Assembly (NCBI RefSeq): GCF_040954835.1
Contig: NC_090697.1
Span: 1,438,501-1,502,500, forward strand
DNA: 64,000 nt
Reading direction: 5' to 3'
Source: Lepisosteus oculatus
Lineage: Eukaryota > Chordata > Actinopteri > Semionotiformes > Lepisosteidae
In this document: positions 1 to 11,194 of the stretch, in pieces
Numbering within the stretch: the first letter of the stretch is position 1
Layout: each line of letters opens with the position of its first letter
The notes under the pieces: generated by a model
Database searches by the model: none
What the model was told of the DNA's origin: nothing
What the model saw: the letters and a program-made list of their open reading frames with translations, nothing else
Made by a program: the position numbers and the translations under genes

Positions 1-2461
1 CCTTTCTTCTAAAAGATACTTTGAAACTATCCTTCCATTACCGTTGGAAGTTGGTGTGATGATTATTACTAGATCATAAGACCTGTCTTAAAAATATAAT
101 TTTTACTGAAATTATATTAGGGCTAGTGGTACAATATCCACTTTCTAAATATGTTCCTCTCAATTTATTCAAAGAGAAACATGAAATATGTTTACATGTT
201 CTTATTGAAAAATCTGTAAAACATAAGCTAAAGTATAACCATTACTTTGTGGCTCCAGGTATTTAACTGTTTAAACAAAGATGCAGATAAACTCCTATTA
301 ATCATTGTCCAAGAGCTTCTGTTTTTTAACTGCTGAGTAAAAAACACCATATACAGAAGAAACTTATTTTTCCAAAGTGATTTTGAGCTCCATTTCATGA
401 TAATACAGTATATGTGTTTTAAGCTCAGACACCTACATCTTAAGAGCAGGAATAAATTAAAGAAGATGTTTTATATCTGTGTGAGGAAAGCAAGAAGGAG
501 CTGTAGGATTGTTTTCCTAGAACACGTTGTGGAGTTGTGTGAAACATGACCCCAGCTCTGTAGGGGCTGTCATCAGGTCCCTACCCAGCTCACGTCTGGC
601 CTACATGTTTTCTGTGTTTTATTTTTGTGTTGGCTTGGCAGAAACACTGTGGTGTTTCTTATTAAAACTGGTTGCAGTTTCTTTCTTCAGAGCAGTCAGA
701 TTTACAATATTGAAAAAAATGTTCTGTTACGTATCAAGATTTATGTTGCATTTACACTTGAAGATTCAGTAGGGATCCAGTTTTTCACTAACTGCACTTT
801 TCCATGTAAACATAGTTTAGGCCCATATCTGGAGTTGTTTAAAAGTATAATCCATATTATTTTTCTTTTTAATTAAATTAATTAATTAAATTAATTAATG
901 TCAGATAAAAACAATGAATGTCTGAAGTTCCTAAGACGAGAATTAAGGCAAAATGCAGGAGCCATTAAAAATCAAATCTGAAACTTTTAAAGTGAAAGAC
1001 AATTTATGTTTTTTTTATCAGATTATTCACAGGGTAATCTTCATTTTAGATCCTTTATTTACAAACAGGAAAATGTCATGCTCAATACCGATAGCCACAA
1101 TCCATACAGTATGTGTATCACAGAGTGTGATAATTTTGTCAATAGAAAACACTGATTATCAACAAAGCTGAATACATTCCCTTTACTTTGATGATTTAAA
1201 CTGTTGGTATGAGATAAAATTGACTGTAGATGTTAAAATAAAATAGAGACAAAATTAAACAATTTTTTTAGGTGACAAGAAATCTGCAGGATCAAATATG
1301 ACACTGAGAACATTTTAAAGCAAATAATCATTTTCAATTAAATTGATTGTTTTAGTCCCATGGGATAATTGCTTAAGATAGAGTTGGATACAACAAATGT
1401 TTGATTTCTAGTCATTTGAGGTTCCCCACCGGTTTTTACAGTGTGAGATACTATAACCGTCTCATTCATTAGTAATATCAAGGTGTAGCTTGACAATGTG
1501 CTTATTATATAAATATATACAGTATATAATCTTTTGTTAAAGGTTAAGTGTGTTTTTTCATTTAAGAAACCTTTATTTTATGTAATTTCAATGCTGTTTT
1601 AGATTTTAAGTTTCTATTAATCATTAAACAGCTGGCAGCCTATACAGTACAAGGTCTTTCAGTTTTAACTGGTGGCAGTTTTATTTCCAAAGACGTGGCA
1701 GTTCTTGTTCTGTATGCACCTCAAAATTGTCCAATTGCTCGAAAAAAAAACTCAGAAGCTGATTGACATTTATCTCCTAGCAAAAGACTTTAGTGAATTC
1801 CCTGGCAGTTTCCGATCATCAGAAGGTGAGAAATGTGCTCTGGACAGTATACAGTATATCATTTTTAGCAAGCTTTGTTATTCTTTACATAATTGATTTT
1901 CTTTTTAAAGTGTACTTAGTTGATTTGATCAAATCACCATCAATGGCTGAATCTGGAATTTGGATTTATATTATAGCTTAAACATTATGTAAGATTAAAC
2001 TGCAAAAAAACTTGTAATAGATGGGCAATAGTTGTCTTTCTCTAAGTTTTTTCTCTGTCTTTCAATATTTTCCCATCGCAAATCAGTATTTTGTTTAATG
2101 ATTACACACCCTATAGTGCAGCAGTTTGTGAGTGTACAACACAGTTAAACAAAAATAGGACTTTCATTCTGTATTTAGGATATACTTTGCAGATGCTTTA
2201 TGCTCTCTTAATTCCATGAGTGAATAAATATTGTATTTTCTATTTTTTCTGAATAAACATTAAAATTAAAGGAATTACTGTATGTTTTCCTATTTAGAGC
2301 ATTGAATGGACATTAAGTGATATTGGATTGCTACTCAATTACTATGCATTTTTAGGGCAATGGCTCCAATGTGGAATTTCTGAACCTATTTATTAGATTA
2401 ATGCGAGCTGACAGATTATCAGCTTTGTGTTTTCGTATTTAATTGTGAAACTTTGATTTTC
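1..2461. other. Gene-free upstream DNA
   Basis: A/T-rich sequence with only short chance ORFs. A low-complexity run of alternating AATT blocks lies at about 871-899. Around 1826 a GGTGAG follows CATCAGAA and could be a splice donor for a non-coding first exon of the downstream connexin, but nothing else supports it. I see no repeat family I recognise. Confidence 0.5.
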
Positions 2462-2504
2462 AGTAAATGATTATTTATTTTCATTTTAAAGAACAGAGTG
2501 AAGA
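2462..2504 (+). other. Candidate 3' splice site and 5'UTR of connexin 1
   Basis: Connexin genes usually have a non-coding exon 1 spliced just upstream of the ATG. Two AG acceptors with pyrimidine-rich leads are present: TTGATTTTCAG ending at 2463 and TTCATTTTAAAG ending at 2491. The second would leave a 13-nt leader before the ATG at 2505. I cannot choose between them without transcript data. Confidence 0.45.
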
Positions 2505-3527
2505 ATGGGGGACTGGACATTCCTGGGAAGACTGCTGGATAAAGTCCAATCCCATTCAACTGTGGTTGGGAAGATTTGGCTGACTGTCCTGTTTGTCTTC
2601 AGGATTCTGGTACTGGGAGCTGGAGCAGAAAAGGTCTGGGGTGACGAGCAGTCAGATTTCTTGTGCAACACACAGCAGCCTGGGTGTGAGAATGTGTGCT
2701 ACGATAAGGCCTTCCCAATCTCCCACATTCGCTTCTGGGTTCTGCAGATCATCTTTGTGTCCACCCCAACCCTAGTGTACCTGGGACACGTCTTGCATGT
2801 TATCCACAAGGAAGAGAAGCTGAGGCAACGCAAGCTGAAAGAAGAACAAGATGGCAATCTGCTTATGAAAAAAATCAGTAAGATCCCAAAATATACAGAT
2901 GCTGATGGGAAAGTTAGAATCCAAGGCAATTTACTATGCAGTTATTTAATAAATGTGATCTTTAAAATTCTCTTTGAAGTGGGCTTCATTGTAGGCCAGT
3001 ATTATCTGTATGGGTTTGTTCTGGACCCCGTGTTTGTATGTAACAGGAGCCCTTGCCCCTTCAAAGTCGAATGTTATATGTCCCGGCCGACCGAGAAGAC
3101 TATTTTCATTTTGTTCATGCTTGTGGTAGCGTGTATATCTCTGCTTCTGAATGTCATTGAGATCTTTTACCTCTGTGGACGCAAGATTAGTTATGCTGTA
3201 AACAAGCAGTATCAGCAGCAGATTGGTGGCTTAAAGATTCCCCTGACTTCTGAGGTGGTTTCTTCTGGTTTTAAAGCACCTCTGGATTGTGAGACTTTCA
3301 GTGATAAGCATAGTGTGCTACAGAACAAGACTAATTTAAAGATTGAGCAGAATGAAGACAAGCTGGAGAGTGAGATGACAAGAAGCATAAGTGAGGAGGA
3401 GTGTAAAATGAAGAGGGAAGCTGACCCACAACCTCCTTGGTGTGGTGAAGCTCAGAGTACAAAGCACAGCACTGAAGGAAGCATTCAAAGCATGAAAGAC
3501 GACGAATATTTATTGAGTGAAAAGTAG
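2505..3527 (+). CDS. Alpha-type connexin, fish Cx32.2/Cx32.7-like gap junction protein
   Basis: This 340-residue gap-junction subunit is encoded in a single exon. Six copies should form a plasma-membrane hemichannel that docks with a neighbouring cell's. The start is MGDW, as in GJA1. Extracellular loop 1 has the CX6CX3C triad (C54, C61, C65) within [12 protein letters not shown]. Loop 2 has CX4CX5C (C179, C184, C190) followed by SRPTEKTIF. The four membrane spans are near residues 21-43, 77-99, 148-170 and 199-223. The cytoplasmic loop is rich in Lys and Glu. The tail (about 224-340) is acidic with many Ser and ends LLSEK, so the GJA1-type PDZ-binding end is absent. By hand alignment it is about 75% identical to the neighbouring GJA1 over residues 1-100. 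From memory it best fits the fish-specific Cx32.2/Cx32.7 (gja11/gja13) group; a phylogeny is needed to fix the name. No frameshift or missing key residue is seen. Confidence 0.95.
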   Translation: MGDWTFLGRLLDKVQSHSTVVGKIWLTVLFVFRILVLGAGAEKVWGDEQSDFLCNTQQPGCENVCYDKAFPISHIRFWVLQIIFVSTPTLVYLGHVLHVIHKEEKLRQRKLKEEQDGNLLMKKISKIPKYTDADGKVRIQGNLLCSYLINVIFKILFEVGFIVGQYYLYGFVLDPVFVCNRSPCPFKVECYMSRPTEKTIFILFMLVVACISLLLNVIEIFYLCGRKISYAVNKQYQQQIGGLKIPLTSEVVSSGFKAPLDCETFSDKHSVLQNKTNLKIEQNEDKLESEMTRSISEEECKMKREADPQPPWCGEAQSTKHSTEGSIQSMKDDEYLLSEK

Positions 3528-3597
3528 ATCAACTACTGCATTTCACCAACAAATACATTATGTAAGAATGAGGTTTTATATTTAGCCTAACAATGTC

Positions 3598-3603
3598 AAT
3601 AAA
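3598..3603 (+). other. Poly(A) signal of connexin 1
   Basis: AATAAA lies 71 nt after the stop codon and is followed by a T/G-rich stretch (TGCTTTGTGTT). This suggests a very short 3'UTR of about 90 nt. It sits just before the fold-back element at 3650. Confidence 0.6.
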
Positions 3604-3649
3604 TGTATTGAATATGCTTTGTGTTATACAGTACCTACTCTGTGTATGG

Positions 3650-3845
3650 TAACAAGTAATAGGTTTATTCCATGCTGAAAAGAGAAGAAAGAAAACACAA
3701 CGTTGAGGGTCACACCTGAAGACTCACCTCACACCTTAAGAAGGCTCCACGGCCGAAACGTTGTGTTTTCTTTCTTCTCTTTTCAGCATGGAATAAACCT
3801 TTTATAAAAAAACACATAATAAACAAGTAAAACAATTACTTGTTC
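3650..3845. repeat. Fold-back element, copy 1, with perfect 44-bp arms
   Basis: The arms at 3661-3704 and 3757-3800 are exact reverse complements over 44 nt, separated by a 52-nt loop. An outer arm AACAAGTAAT at 3651-3660 is matched by ATTACTTGTT at 3835-3844, displaced by an A-rich insert in the right side. The loop ends in AAGAAGGCTCCACGGCCGAA running into the right arm AACGTTGTG. That resembles a hammerhead-ribozyme core (CUGANGA, stem II, GAAA) of the kind known in Penelope-like retroelements. The match to the first core block is imperfect (CTTAAGA or CTGAAGA). Related copies lie at 18455-18624 and about 59780-59875. Confidence 0.8.
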
Positions 3846-4499
3846 CTTTTCAGCCTTTGCATGCTGACACAGCTACCCACCTGAACTACTACTCTATGTA
3901 TGTTTGAAATATAAAGATTATAGTGTTGAATTAACACTGATAAATTCAGCTAACAATTCACAAAGCTCTGAACTATACTGTATGTGTATCTAAAAATAAA
4001 TTCAAAATATTGCTAGATTATTTAGAAAGTGATAATCTAATTTCTTTACCTTTATCTAAAAGACACAAACCTGTGATTTTAAACCTGTTATTCGAGATCT
4101 GCCTAAATAATTAGGATACAAGAAAGGGTAATTTACTACTTGAAAAGACACATTTTCTACCTTCTACCTTCTACCTGTGATAAAAATCAAGCATCTGCAT
4201 GGCACTCTTATTATTTAGCCAGTTTTGAATGTTCCATCTTGATGCTGTTTTGTGGGCAGATGAGTTGAAACTGGTATCCTGGATGCGCTGTGTGCGAAAT
4301 AAGGAATTGAAATTCCTTGTCCTTGCCGTTTTTATTGCTAAAACCTGCTCCAGTACCTAAGACAAATATAATGTTGTTACACCCTCATAAAATCCATACA
4401 TTTCATATAAATTCACAGAACCTTGTTCATGCCTTACAACACCGTTTTTAACATACACATGGTTTTCTGCACCACATTTTAGATTGCTGTTTGACTACT
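3846..4499. other. Unassigned intergenic DNA
   Basis: A/T-rich DNA with no ORF of note. A short CTTCTACCTTCTACC duplication lies near 4160. I see nothing else in it. Confidence 0.4.
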
Positions 4500-4905
4500 T
4501 CAGCAGTGTTACCGTCTTCTAGCCTGACTTCAGAGGCTGGCCAGTGCCGGGGCTGGGAGACCTTTAGAAGGAGCTTGGTTGTGGCTGTGCTGTTGGTGGA
4601 CTAGCAGGTGGCACTGCTCTCCCTGGTCCAGAACTTGAAAGCAGCAATTCTAGGAAGAGTTACAAAAAATCAAATGTTTCTAAATACTATAAAACTCCTT
4701 TTAAGTTGTGTGCCAGTTCCATGCAGGCTCATGTCCTCCACTAACAATTTCATCCCGCTACACCTGGGGCATGAACCTAGGTCTCCAGTGTACCACAACA
4801 GGGAACCAGCCGAGTGAGCTAGAGGACACCTCCCCCAGCCCAGGCAGCTGAGATCCCCGCTACGCGCAGGGAGGGCGATGATGTCACCGTGTCCGAACTA
4901 GCTCT
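4500..4905 (-). repeat. tRNA-headed repeat, related to the 44.67-44.90 kb element
   Basis: Read on the minus strand, 4826 down to about 4752 looks like a tRNA promoter: a TAGCTCACTCGGCTGG A-box-like block, then GGTTCATGCCC as a B-box-like block at tRNA spacing. Upstream of it on that strand is a GTGACATCATCGCCC segment that aligns with GTGACGTCACCGCCC in the element at 44667-44896, so the two are copies of one family. This copy is longer and probably carries extra internal DNA (about 4530-4750). The boundaries are uncertain. Confidence 0.55.
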
Positions 4906-4949
4906 GCTACATGAGCACCTTGATAATTCATAGCTGGGATAAATGTGCT

Positions 4950-5137
4950 CTGACATCCTGTTGGGTTAATTGTGGCCTGTTGTGAGTGTGTGTGTTTGTG
5001 TCCGTGACTGTGCCCTGCGAAGGACTTGCATATCATCCAGGGTGTGTCCTGCCTTGTGCCAGTTGCTTGCTGGGACAGGCTCCAGCTCTTCTGTGACCCT
5101 GTATTTGAAGAAGTGGTTAGAAAATGGATGGATGGCA
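4950..5137 (+). repeat. SINE-like fish repeat (family S), 3' portion
   Basis: The stretch contains the ordered blocks typical of this family: a TTAATTGTGGCC segment, a GT-rich run, CCAGGGTGTGTCCTGCCTTGTGCC, TGCTGGGACAGGCTCCAGC, GTGACCCTG, then AGTGGTTAGAAAATGGATGGATGG. Same-family copies lie at 15.43, 16.23, 16.71 and 46.00 kb (opposite orientation) and at 58.73 kb. The tRNA-like head is missing here. Confidence 0.75.
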
Positions 5138-6960
5138 AATGTAAGAATAGTCTTGCTGTTTGTATTCTTTTCCCTTATGGCAACACAACACTGTCATGTT
5201 TGACCCTCCAGTTCTTACACAAAATGCCCTCAGTTGTGTACAGCACAGTCTATGGTCTGATTGAATACTGTACCTTAGTACTGTAGCTACTGAACTCAAA
5301 AGCAGAAATGTTATTTTCTGAATCCATCCTACAGAAAGAAGGAGATTTTCCCAGAGACTCCAACTTGTACAGTACACACTGATCACAAAACTTTCATTTT
5401 TATGTTTGTCTTTTCTCTAGTCTTCTGTGTCCTTAACTTGGTTTCAAGGTTTTTGTGCATCCTTTCTCCACACATACCTATGATGTGTCTCAGTGTCGGT
5501 AGCAGAAGTTCTGATCTCAGCTCTCCTGTTCGCAGAGTGGCATCTGCAGAAACATCATGCCAGTTCTGGAGGAAGTGAAGGCCCTTCCCTGAAATATGTG
5601 CTCCAGCACACTGCAGCACCAGCAGTCACAGTCACGCTTGAAAAGAGAGTTCAGCATCTTTCCAAAATCACATTACATCATATCATGGCACATTACTGCT
5701 TTCTGTACACATAATGCCTGTTTCTAGTCCACTTTCCATCTATAATCAGGCACTAATCACCTTAGTACTACTGTTGGAGCGTGCCTTGTCAGAGTAGAGG
5801 AAAACCTGATTTCTCCATTTAGTGTGATGGTTATGGTAAATCAGTTTTTCTTGGATTATGTTTGCTGGAATAATTAAAAGTCCGCTCAAACTATTTTGAT
5901 TGTTTATCTTAGCTCATGAATTTAAAATGAAATTCCAAGGTACAGTACATGGTATGAGCTTCTTTCTACTCTAGAATCCAATCACAGATAAGGAAGCTAC
6001 TGTGTGGTACAGTATGTCAGCTTGAGGACACTGAGAAAATAAGATGAATTCCAGTTGTAAATACTGGAATCTGCAGATTTTTCATTTATCGGAAAAACCA
6101 AATCATCTGTTAATTAATACAAAGTGTCAAGATGCGCGTACAGTACCTTTCATTACAAAGGACACTGAAAATAATTTCTTTCTTTGACCTTATTTTATGC
6201 AGTGTGCAGGAGAGGGCGCTATGGTCACAGCAATATGACGGTTGGAGCGCAATGCAGAAACCCACGTTAGATTTGCGTCATATGATTCTGTTCTCATGTT
6301 CAAATGATCTTGTCTTAATTGATATAATGCACCACTCTCTGCATATGGCATGCCACAACCTCATATAGCCTAATATAAATCTATATATGTGGATTAAACT
6401 CTATATTGTCTTCAAAAATGTAATAAATATAATCAAATTTCACAGTAAAACCACTTCAACGCAAAGTGGAGTTTCATTGAATAATTATTGAATACATGCA
6501 ATTGTGTAGTTTTTATTAAAGTAATGCGCTGATCACCGACGGAAGTTTTATATGAGACATTTATACGGGCCGGGGTTATTTCTTTTTAGTTGTGTTTAGT
6601 GGAACTAAACTTCTTTATGAAAAATGCAAAGTTAAACATTTGAAATTGATTCTTACACAGGCAATCAAATGGAACTAAAATGGTATATGATCCGAAGAAA
6701 TCATTAGTCATAATCTGTGTTTTTTTCTGTTTGCATCCTTAAAACGCATTGCAAAACGAGTTTGCTAAAAAAAAAAGCTCATATCTGACATATATTTGGT
6801 CATTTATTTTCACGTACAGGTAGCTGCTGTCCTCTAAACTTATAAACTTTTGAATTTCAATATTAGTCATTTTGTCATTGAAAATAAAATGTAGGAATCT
6901 CTACTCTGTATGGTTGGAGTCTGCCCCCCCAAAAGTTATCCGTGATCCTGTTAATTTGTT
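5138..6960. other. Unassigned DNA upstream of the GJA1 promoter
   Basis: No repeat family or credible gene is seen; the longest ORFs are under 90 codons with no known motif. The last 400 bases approach the proposed GJA1 promoter and may contain regulatory sequence, but no motif is strong enough to call. Confidence 0.4.
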
Positions 6961-7061
6961 AGGAGGTCTACATTACGTCAGGAATCAGGTGACTACAAAA
7001 CTTTTTTTTTTTAAACCCCAATGAAGACTGTTATAAGCAGAGAAAGTTTGACAAGTCAGTC
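6961..7061 (+). promoter_or_regulatory. GJA1: Probable GJA1 core promoter
   Basis: Just upstream of the proposed exon 1 lie TTACGTCA at 6973-6980 (CREB/ATF-type), CAGGTG at 6986-6991 (E-box), a T-tract with TTTAAA near 7010, and TATAAG at 7032-7037. A start site about 25-30 nt after the last would fall near 7060. Mammalian GJA1 promoters are known to respond to cAMP and AP-1 factors, so a CRE-type site fits. The start site is inferred. Confidence 0.5.
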
Positions 7062-7168
7062 TCAGTTTCTCCCTGGTCCCGAACTTGGATTGTAAGAAAA
7101 CGGTGATAGAATTGGACAGATTTTCGGGGAAAGACAAGCAAGGCTCTTTTGTAACTTCGTCCTTCAAG
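7062..7168 (+). other. GJA1: Probable non-coding exon 1 of GJA1
   Basis: The exon ends AACTTCGTCCTTCAAG followed by a consensus donor GTAAGT at 7169-7174. From memory, the first exon of mammalian GJA1 mRNA ends with a nearly identical string (ACTTCATCCTCCAAG), which is the main reason for this call. A TATAAG lies about 25-30 nt upstream of the assumed start. The exon has no coding potential on the plus strand. The 5' end is approximate. Confidence 0.65.
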
Positions 7169-10100
7169 GTAAGTTTGAAAACGAAAACGAATCAACAGAC
7201 CATCTATACATTGAACTGTTAATTTGAATCCTCTGTACAGTATTCAAGTGAACGTCTGGAAGTCAACTTTTCCCAGTTAGTCACCCTTCCCACTCTGTAA
7301 CATATGTGTTCAATTATTTTTCAGTTTTCTAACTGAAATCCGCAGTAAACATTTTAGTTTATCAAGTTTATAAAGTAGTTTTTATCATATTATTGCACAC
7401 AAAGTTATCAGTGATTGGTGAAGTTGTATAATGGTTTTCAGAGACATGTAGTTCCATTAGATTTTCTTCTGTGTGTTAGCTGGTGCGGGGATTTAAAAAA
7501 CGTTTCTCAAAAGTTTACTCTTTAACAGATTTAACAACATTTTTTTTATGTTTAGTAAAATCATTCCAGAGCTGTAGAGATGTTCTGGAATAGTAATGTA
7601 TTTCACTAAAAACACGAAACCAATAACGAAATTGCGCAAATAATCTTTATTATCATTTTCAGATGTTATAAATCTTTATTACTTTGCCTAAGGCTGTAAA
7701 CAGAGTCAAAACACAGTTTGTGGAAACCATCAAGGTTCTAAGTAATCGTCTTTCATAGGTATTTTCCAACAATGTAACATTCAATTTAATGAATATATCT
7801 TATTGTGAACATCTGGAGTGCACAGTCCTTGTATTGGTAAGATTACAAGTGTATTACTTTAATGTTATCTAAAAGTCCCTTGAAATATGAATAACTGACA
7901 CAAAAATACAATAATAACATCAATAATAACATAACAATAATTCATCAATCCTATGGGATTACTAAAGTATTATCTATCTAATAACTTTTGTTAAATAATT
8001 ATTAAAATATAATATCATATAAATATATTATTTAAAAATAATTGTATGATTTGTCTGTGCTTTACAAGAATTAACAAAACCCCCCAAAATCAACTACCTT
8101 CAACAAGTGTAGAAACTGATTCAGATTAATTATAAATGTGTGTATGGAGATTTTATAACAGTTCGTGTACAGGATGTATACTTCTATACTGTATATAGGC
8201 ACACAAAGATGTGACTGACTGTTTAATCTGTATATTCAGCTGGTTTCTCTTGCCTTCGGGTCTTCTTTAACCTCCATCTGTGACCTTTCATTGATACACT
8301 TCTGAAGGATGCTCAAAGGAATTATTTTTCCCCAAAATGCATTTTGCAGCTTTTTTTGGCTCCATTGTGGTCACAACTCTAGTTTTCAGACAGACATCAG
8401 AATGACTGTGCCTCCACCCCATACCCAGCAGACCCTGCATGTAGTAAATTATAATTGCACTTTAAAAAAAATTAAAAGCAAAGCTCAGGACTGAATTTTA
8501 ACAGTGAATATTATAAGAACAATACTCTCAATTGATCTTTGTATTACAGTGTATGTGGAATGTTCCTCATGCTTCCAGCTGGCAGTTTGCACACTCGGCA
8601 GCTTCGTAGGGAAGGTTTAAATAGGTTTAAATAGCTTTGCCAGATGGACACGAGGCTACACATACATTATTTAGAACAAGGCTAATGGTGGCTGGTGTCA
8701 ATTAAGCACCTTCAGTTTAATTTGGATTACAGTCTATGGCACCTGTGTACAACTCTGACTTTAAGTACAGAACTACCATACTGGAGGCCTTACTATCGCT
8801 GTCATGTATTACCAGTTTTTCTTTTACGTTTCCTTTATATTTTAATGAGCTGGTTTTCTGTTCAGTAGACAAAAAATGTCGTTAATAACTTGACACCCAA
8901 CATAATCATTGTTCTGATGCTGTATTTTCCTGTCATGTGTATGTACAGTATAGTCTTTGTAATATTTTTTAAATGTACTAGCATACTGTACATAGAGAGA
9001 CTACAGGAGGCAACGTGCCTACTCACTGAGAGAATTGCAGCCCATTGCTGTTACTGGAACTGTACCAAGACATCCCATGAGTGGATTTACCAGGAAACAA
9101 CTGAGAACAGCTCATGTGTAATTATTAATGTTCATACAGTATGTGATGACTGGCCAGGCCATGGCAGCCGTAATGACCTGACTCTCCCTCTGGCCTGCAC
9201 ATTGCAGGCTTGTTGTGAGCTGCTGTGTTGTCTCCTTTACAAATGTTGTTGCTCTTAGACAAATTACTGTAAGATCACACAGGCAGAGATCCGCTTAGGA
9301 GGGCCTTGCTGTATCAGATATCACCCCTACCACCTTTGCAGACTGGTCTGCGACCAATCACATCCCGCACCAAGGAGAGTAAGCACGTCACTGCTGTGGC
9401 CTAGTCTTGCCAGTTGAGCAAGTGTCTGCTGTCTTTCACCAATCTGAGAAAAAGATTCTTGATAAAACTAAGTGCTGAGAAGTAAAGAGCCTCTTTGCCA
9501 GCAAAGGGAAGCAATCTTGCAGATCAGAATTTATAATCTCCTCCAAATAATGTGAGTGCAGTGCCGCCCTGCATGCAGCAGTATAGCATGATAGAGAAGC
9601 AGAGTGTCAGCTTCACTCCTGCTTTGGTAGTGCTATGCATGCTTTTCTAATTAACAGATGTCTTTTCAAAAATAAGCATATTGTTAAGCTACCATATACT
9701 GCTTAACTTTAAAGATCCCCTACTCTGTGTTTTGTGAAGGCTTGTTGAAACTCTTGCTCATATTCTCTTGGGGGTTTTATGGATAAAAGAAGCAAAATAG
9801 TAGAGAAAGACCCCAACCTACAATATGTTGATTGCAAGTATTCACCCTTGTGACTGAATCTTGGGCAGCAGTCCCAGCTGCAGCTCTTTTTGAATGTGTC
9901 TCTACAAAGTCTTCTCTCCAGGATGGTGCAGTTGCACCCAGTCGTCTTTGCAAACTTGATCAAGCTCTTCAGCTTGACAGCAGTTCTTCTCACAGATGTG
10001 CTATAGGATTGAAGTCTAGACTTTGACTGGGGCCACTCAAGGAGACTCACTTTCTTGTTCTTGTTAAGCCATTCCAAGTAGCTTTGACCTTAGGCTTTGG

Positions 10101-11178
10101 GTGATTGTACTGGTGAATATTGAATTCTCATCTCACTTTTAGACTTTCAGTAGAGAAAAGCAGGATTTCCTTTAGGTTTTGCTGGCATTATCCTCCATCC
10201 ACTTTCCCTTCAGTCTTGACAAGCCTCCCAGTCCCTGCTGATGAGAAGCAGAGCTGTAACATAGTGATGCACCACCACACTTCACATCAGGGAGGCTGTT
10301 GCCTGAGTGATGCCCTATGTGGGATTTGTGCCAGATGTATTTTTTTGCATTTAGACTGGAAAGTTACTATTTTGTCTTATCTGACCACAAATACAATACA
10401 AATACTGGTGTATTTACTTTAAGATAGTGCTAAACACTATGATTGCACAAATTCAACTATGTTAGTTTTCAAAGTGAATTTTTGCACCTGAATTAAAATC
10501 TAGGTTTGCCGTCGCAAAGGGGGTTGAATACCTCTGCAATTATAAGTGGATGTATTAAAATATAAAATAAAATATATTTGAGTTTTTGATTTTTCTTTGA
10601 AGTTTTCGTCGTTCTTTCTTTCACTTGGAAAAGTGTGAAGTGGAAGCATTCACTCTAAAAAATCTGCAGATAATTTGTTGATCATTTGGGATATTATTAG
10701 AAGGGGAGAGTACGTTTTCAAAGCACTGTGTAGTTTATAAAGACTTGTATGGCAAGAGCTTCCACTTGATGAAAGCCTTCTGTCCAATTAACTGAATGCC
10801 GAATCCCTCCTGTTTAATCCCCTTCTAACTCTTTGTGCTCTAGTCTTCTCCTTTTTTGTCTCTGTCATGGTACACAAAACACTAACACCCATATTTCTCT
10901 AATCATTCTGCGCACACAAACCATAGATTTTTGTGTGTGAAAAATGTAACAAATATCCGAATATGAAGTGTTTGATTTACATGATGTGTGCGTGTGCCTT
11001 ATCTTCCATACAAATAAGTAGAATTTCCTGTGAAGTGTTCAAATGTAATATACAGTTAAAGCTTACAAATGTGAAATTTCCCCACTCAGATGTGTTCTAC
11101 TGTACAAATTCTATTTTTGAAAGTAAAATCTATTTTTTTAAATATCTGGGCCTAATATATTTGCATCTTTGATTACAG
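7169..11178 (+). other. GJA1: GJA1 intron 1
   Basis: The donor is CAAG|GTAAGT at 7169. The acceptor is TTTGATTACAG ending at 11178, leaving a 16-nt 5'UTR segment before the ATG. The 4,010-nt intron is A/T-rich and holds an antisense Tc1 fossil at about 9709-10560. A G/C-richer stretch at about 9000-9620 fits no repeat I know and could be a conserved regulatory block. A 122-codon ORF in it (8890-9258) has no recognisable domain. Confidence 0.65.
9709..10560 (-). mobile_element. Tc1/mariner transposon fossil A, antisense in the GJA1 intron
   Basis: Read on the minus strand, a broken frame from about 10077 gives EWLNKNKKVSLLEWPQS, which matches the end of Tc1 transposases (WLKKNKV..LEWP..SPDLNPIE). 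Frameshifts follow. Further along the plus strand, GACAAGCCTCCCAGTCCCTG and TTATCTGACCACAAA are antisense counterparts of conserved transposase segments. The right edge, CAAAGGGGGTTGAATACCTC near 10517-10536, resembles the terminal repeat of this class. It is inactive: there are many stops and no complete catalytic triad. Confidence 0.7.
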
Positions 11179-11194
11179 CAAGAGTGCACTCAAG

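Noticed and set aside
1826..1831. GTGAG as the splice donor of connexin 1 exon 1
   Set aside because: Only a short consensus match; no promoter or exon conservation can be argued from the sequence.
4752..4826. A functional tRNA gene on the minus strand
   Set aside because: A- and B-box-like blocks are present but the acceptor stem does not pair, and the sequence is part of a dispersed repeat.
8890..9258. 122-codon ORF in GJA1 intron 1 rich in Cys and hydrophobic residues
   Set aside because: No motif, no splice or promoter support, and its composition fits translated A/T-rich intron DNA.
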